A model generated the notes under the pieces. The model did no database searches and was not told the DNA's origin. It saw only the letters and a list, made by a program, of their open reading frames with translations. Below, piece by piece: positions 35,679 through 36,143 of a DNA stretch of 36,143 nucleotides (positions are counted from its first letter, which is position 1; each line of letters opens with the position of its first letter). This stretch comes from Formivibrio sp. (GTDB lineage: Bacteria > Pseudomonadota > Gammaproteobacteria > Burkholderiales > Chitinibacteraceae), in NCBI GenBank assembly GCA_031291275.1, contig JARLJJ010000557.1, positions 1 through 36,143 of the forward strand, given 5' to 3'. A program made the position numbers and the translations under genes.

Positions 35679-35758
35679 TCGCTAGGGGTTCCGCGCGGTT
35701 GCACGGATGAGATACACCCTTGGAACCTGATCCGGATCATACCGGCGGAGGGAAGCGA
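35679..35758 (+). ncRNA. TPP riboswitch aptamer (thi-box)
   Basis: The leader of thiC has the conserved thiamine pyrophosphate aptamer: GGGG near 35685, the TGAGA core at 35708-35712, ACCCTT with GGAACCTGATC at 35716-35732, and ATACCGGCGGAGGGA at 35739-35753. A P1 stem forms between TCGCT (35679-35683) and AGCGA (35754-35758). The usual CTGAGA is ATGAGA here. Binding TPP should reduce thiC expression. Confidence 0.93.
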
Positions 35759-35772
35759 GCAAGCCTGTCTTT

Positions 35773-35798
35773 GCTCTCCCCACGCCCCTTTGGAGAGC
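35773..35798 (+). promoter_or_regulatory. Shine-Dalgarno-sequestering hairpin of thiC
   Basis: GCTCTCC (35773-35779) is fully complementary to GGAGAGC (35792-35798), which contains the thiC ribosome binding site (GGAG at 35792-35795, seven bases before the ATG at 35802). The hairpin has no T run after it, so the riboswitch probably works at translation initiation, not by termination. Confidence 0.6.
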
Positions 35799-35801
35799 CG
35801 C

Positions 35802-36143
35802 ATGAACAAACCCGCAGAATTCCACGCCAGCACCGCCACGGTCGACGAAGCTTCCGTCCAGCCTTTTCCGAACTCGCGCAAAATCTACGTGACCGGCAGC
35901 CGTGCTGATATCCGCGTGCCGATGCGCGAAATCAGCCAGACCGATACGCCCGATTCGTTCGGCGGCGAGAAGAATCCGGCCATCTATGTCTACGACACTT
36001 CCGGTCCCTACACCGATCCGGAAGCCATCATCGATGTGCGCAAAGGTCTGGCCCCGATTCGAGCTGCGTGGATCGAGGAGCGCAATGACACCGAAGTGCT
36101 GTCGCAGCTGACCAGCGAATATGGCCGTGGCCGTGAAGCCGAC
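35802..36143 (+). CDS. thiC: Phosphomethylpyrimidine synthase ThiC (N-terminal part)
   Basis: The first 114 codons are present and stay open to the right edge. The protein begins [20 protein letters not shown] and continues with [20 protein letters not shown] and [11 protein letters not shown], standard ThiC N-terminal motifs. ThiC is a radical-SAM enzyme that converts aminoimidazole ribotide to the thiamine pyrimidine; its Fe-S-binding cysteines lie near the C-terminus, outside the window. The upstream TPP riboswitch confirms the pathway. Confidence 0.97.
   Translation, partial: MNKPAEFHASTATVDEASVQPFPNSRKIYVTGSRADIRVPMREISQTDTPDSFGGEKNPAIYVYDTSGPYTDPEAIIDVRKGLAPIRAAWIEERNDTEVLSQLTSEYGRGREAD

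Noticed and set aside
1..36143. CRISPR arrays, transposons, prophage, toxin-antitoxin or defence islands
   Set aside because: No regularly spaced repeats, transposase, integrase, phage structural or nuclease/toxin genes were seen; the window is mainly conserved housekeeping loci.

Overview
This 36 kb window is a chromosomal segment of a Gram-negative betaproteobacterium. The main evidence is the conserved block kdsD-kdsC-lptC-lptA-lptB-rpoN-hpf-ptsN-hprK-rapZ, a three-gene petABC operon, and lipopolysaccharide and outer-membrane export genes. The gene order resembles Neisseriales-type genomes (Chromobacteriaceae or Chitinibacteraceae relatives); that placement is inference. Base composition looks moderate and fairly even, and I see no insertion sequence, prophage, integron, CRISPR array, tRNA or rRNA. 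Most of the window is ordinary core genome.

Layout. 1-2863 (minus): the start of a response regulator, its BaeS-like sensor kinase, and a two-lipoprotein unit made of a lone FlgH-like L-ring protein and an Sbal_3080-like lipoprotein. 3059-3613: a 66-residue orphan with its own strong ribosome binding site and terminator, then a gene-poor stretch. 3614-6125 (minus): the metN-metI-metQ methionine importer. 6253-6300: a perfect 21-bp inverted repeat. 6310-7416: asd. 7514-11210 (plus): dtd, a chemoreceptor and a MATE exporter. 11202-13180: ubiX and a Gx-family membrane protein, a small plus-strand Rop-like gene, and a NusG-domain-II protein. 13161-20639 (minus): rapZ, hprK, ptsN, hpf, rpoN, lptB, lptA, lptC, kdsC, kdsD. 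20735-23494 (plus): a KefB/C-like antiporter and a short-chain dehydrogenase. 23612-24766 (minus): a DegS/AlgW-like protease. 24774-28691 (plus): a NIF3 protein, a lipoprotein and petABC. 28781-35523 (minus): a seven-gene nucleotide-sugar operon (rfbB, rfbD, rfbA, rfbC, manC, gmm, manB). 35679-36143 (plus): a TPP riboswitch and the 5' part of thiC.

How the genes work together. kdsD and kdsC make Kdo for lipid A-core, and lptA/B/C export the finished lipopolysaccharide. rpoN, hpf, ptsN, hprK and rapZ form the usual nitrogen/PTS/stress regulatory set. The rfb and man genes supply dTDP-L-rhamnose and GDP-mannose for a surface polysaccharide whose glycosyltransferases are not in the window. petABC encodes the complete ubiquinol-cytochrome c reductase.

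Most worth a second look: a tandemly duplicated H-box in the sensor kinase whose first copy has lost its histidine; the FlgH-like gene outside any flagellar cluster, with an internally duplicated signal peptide; the 66-residue orphan and the inverted repeat in front of it; the long hairpin between asd and metN; and the Rop-like gene lying between a Gx-family gene and a NusG-II gene. I did not find a clear new multi-gene system.
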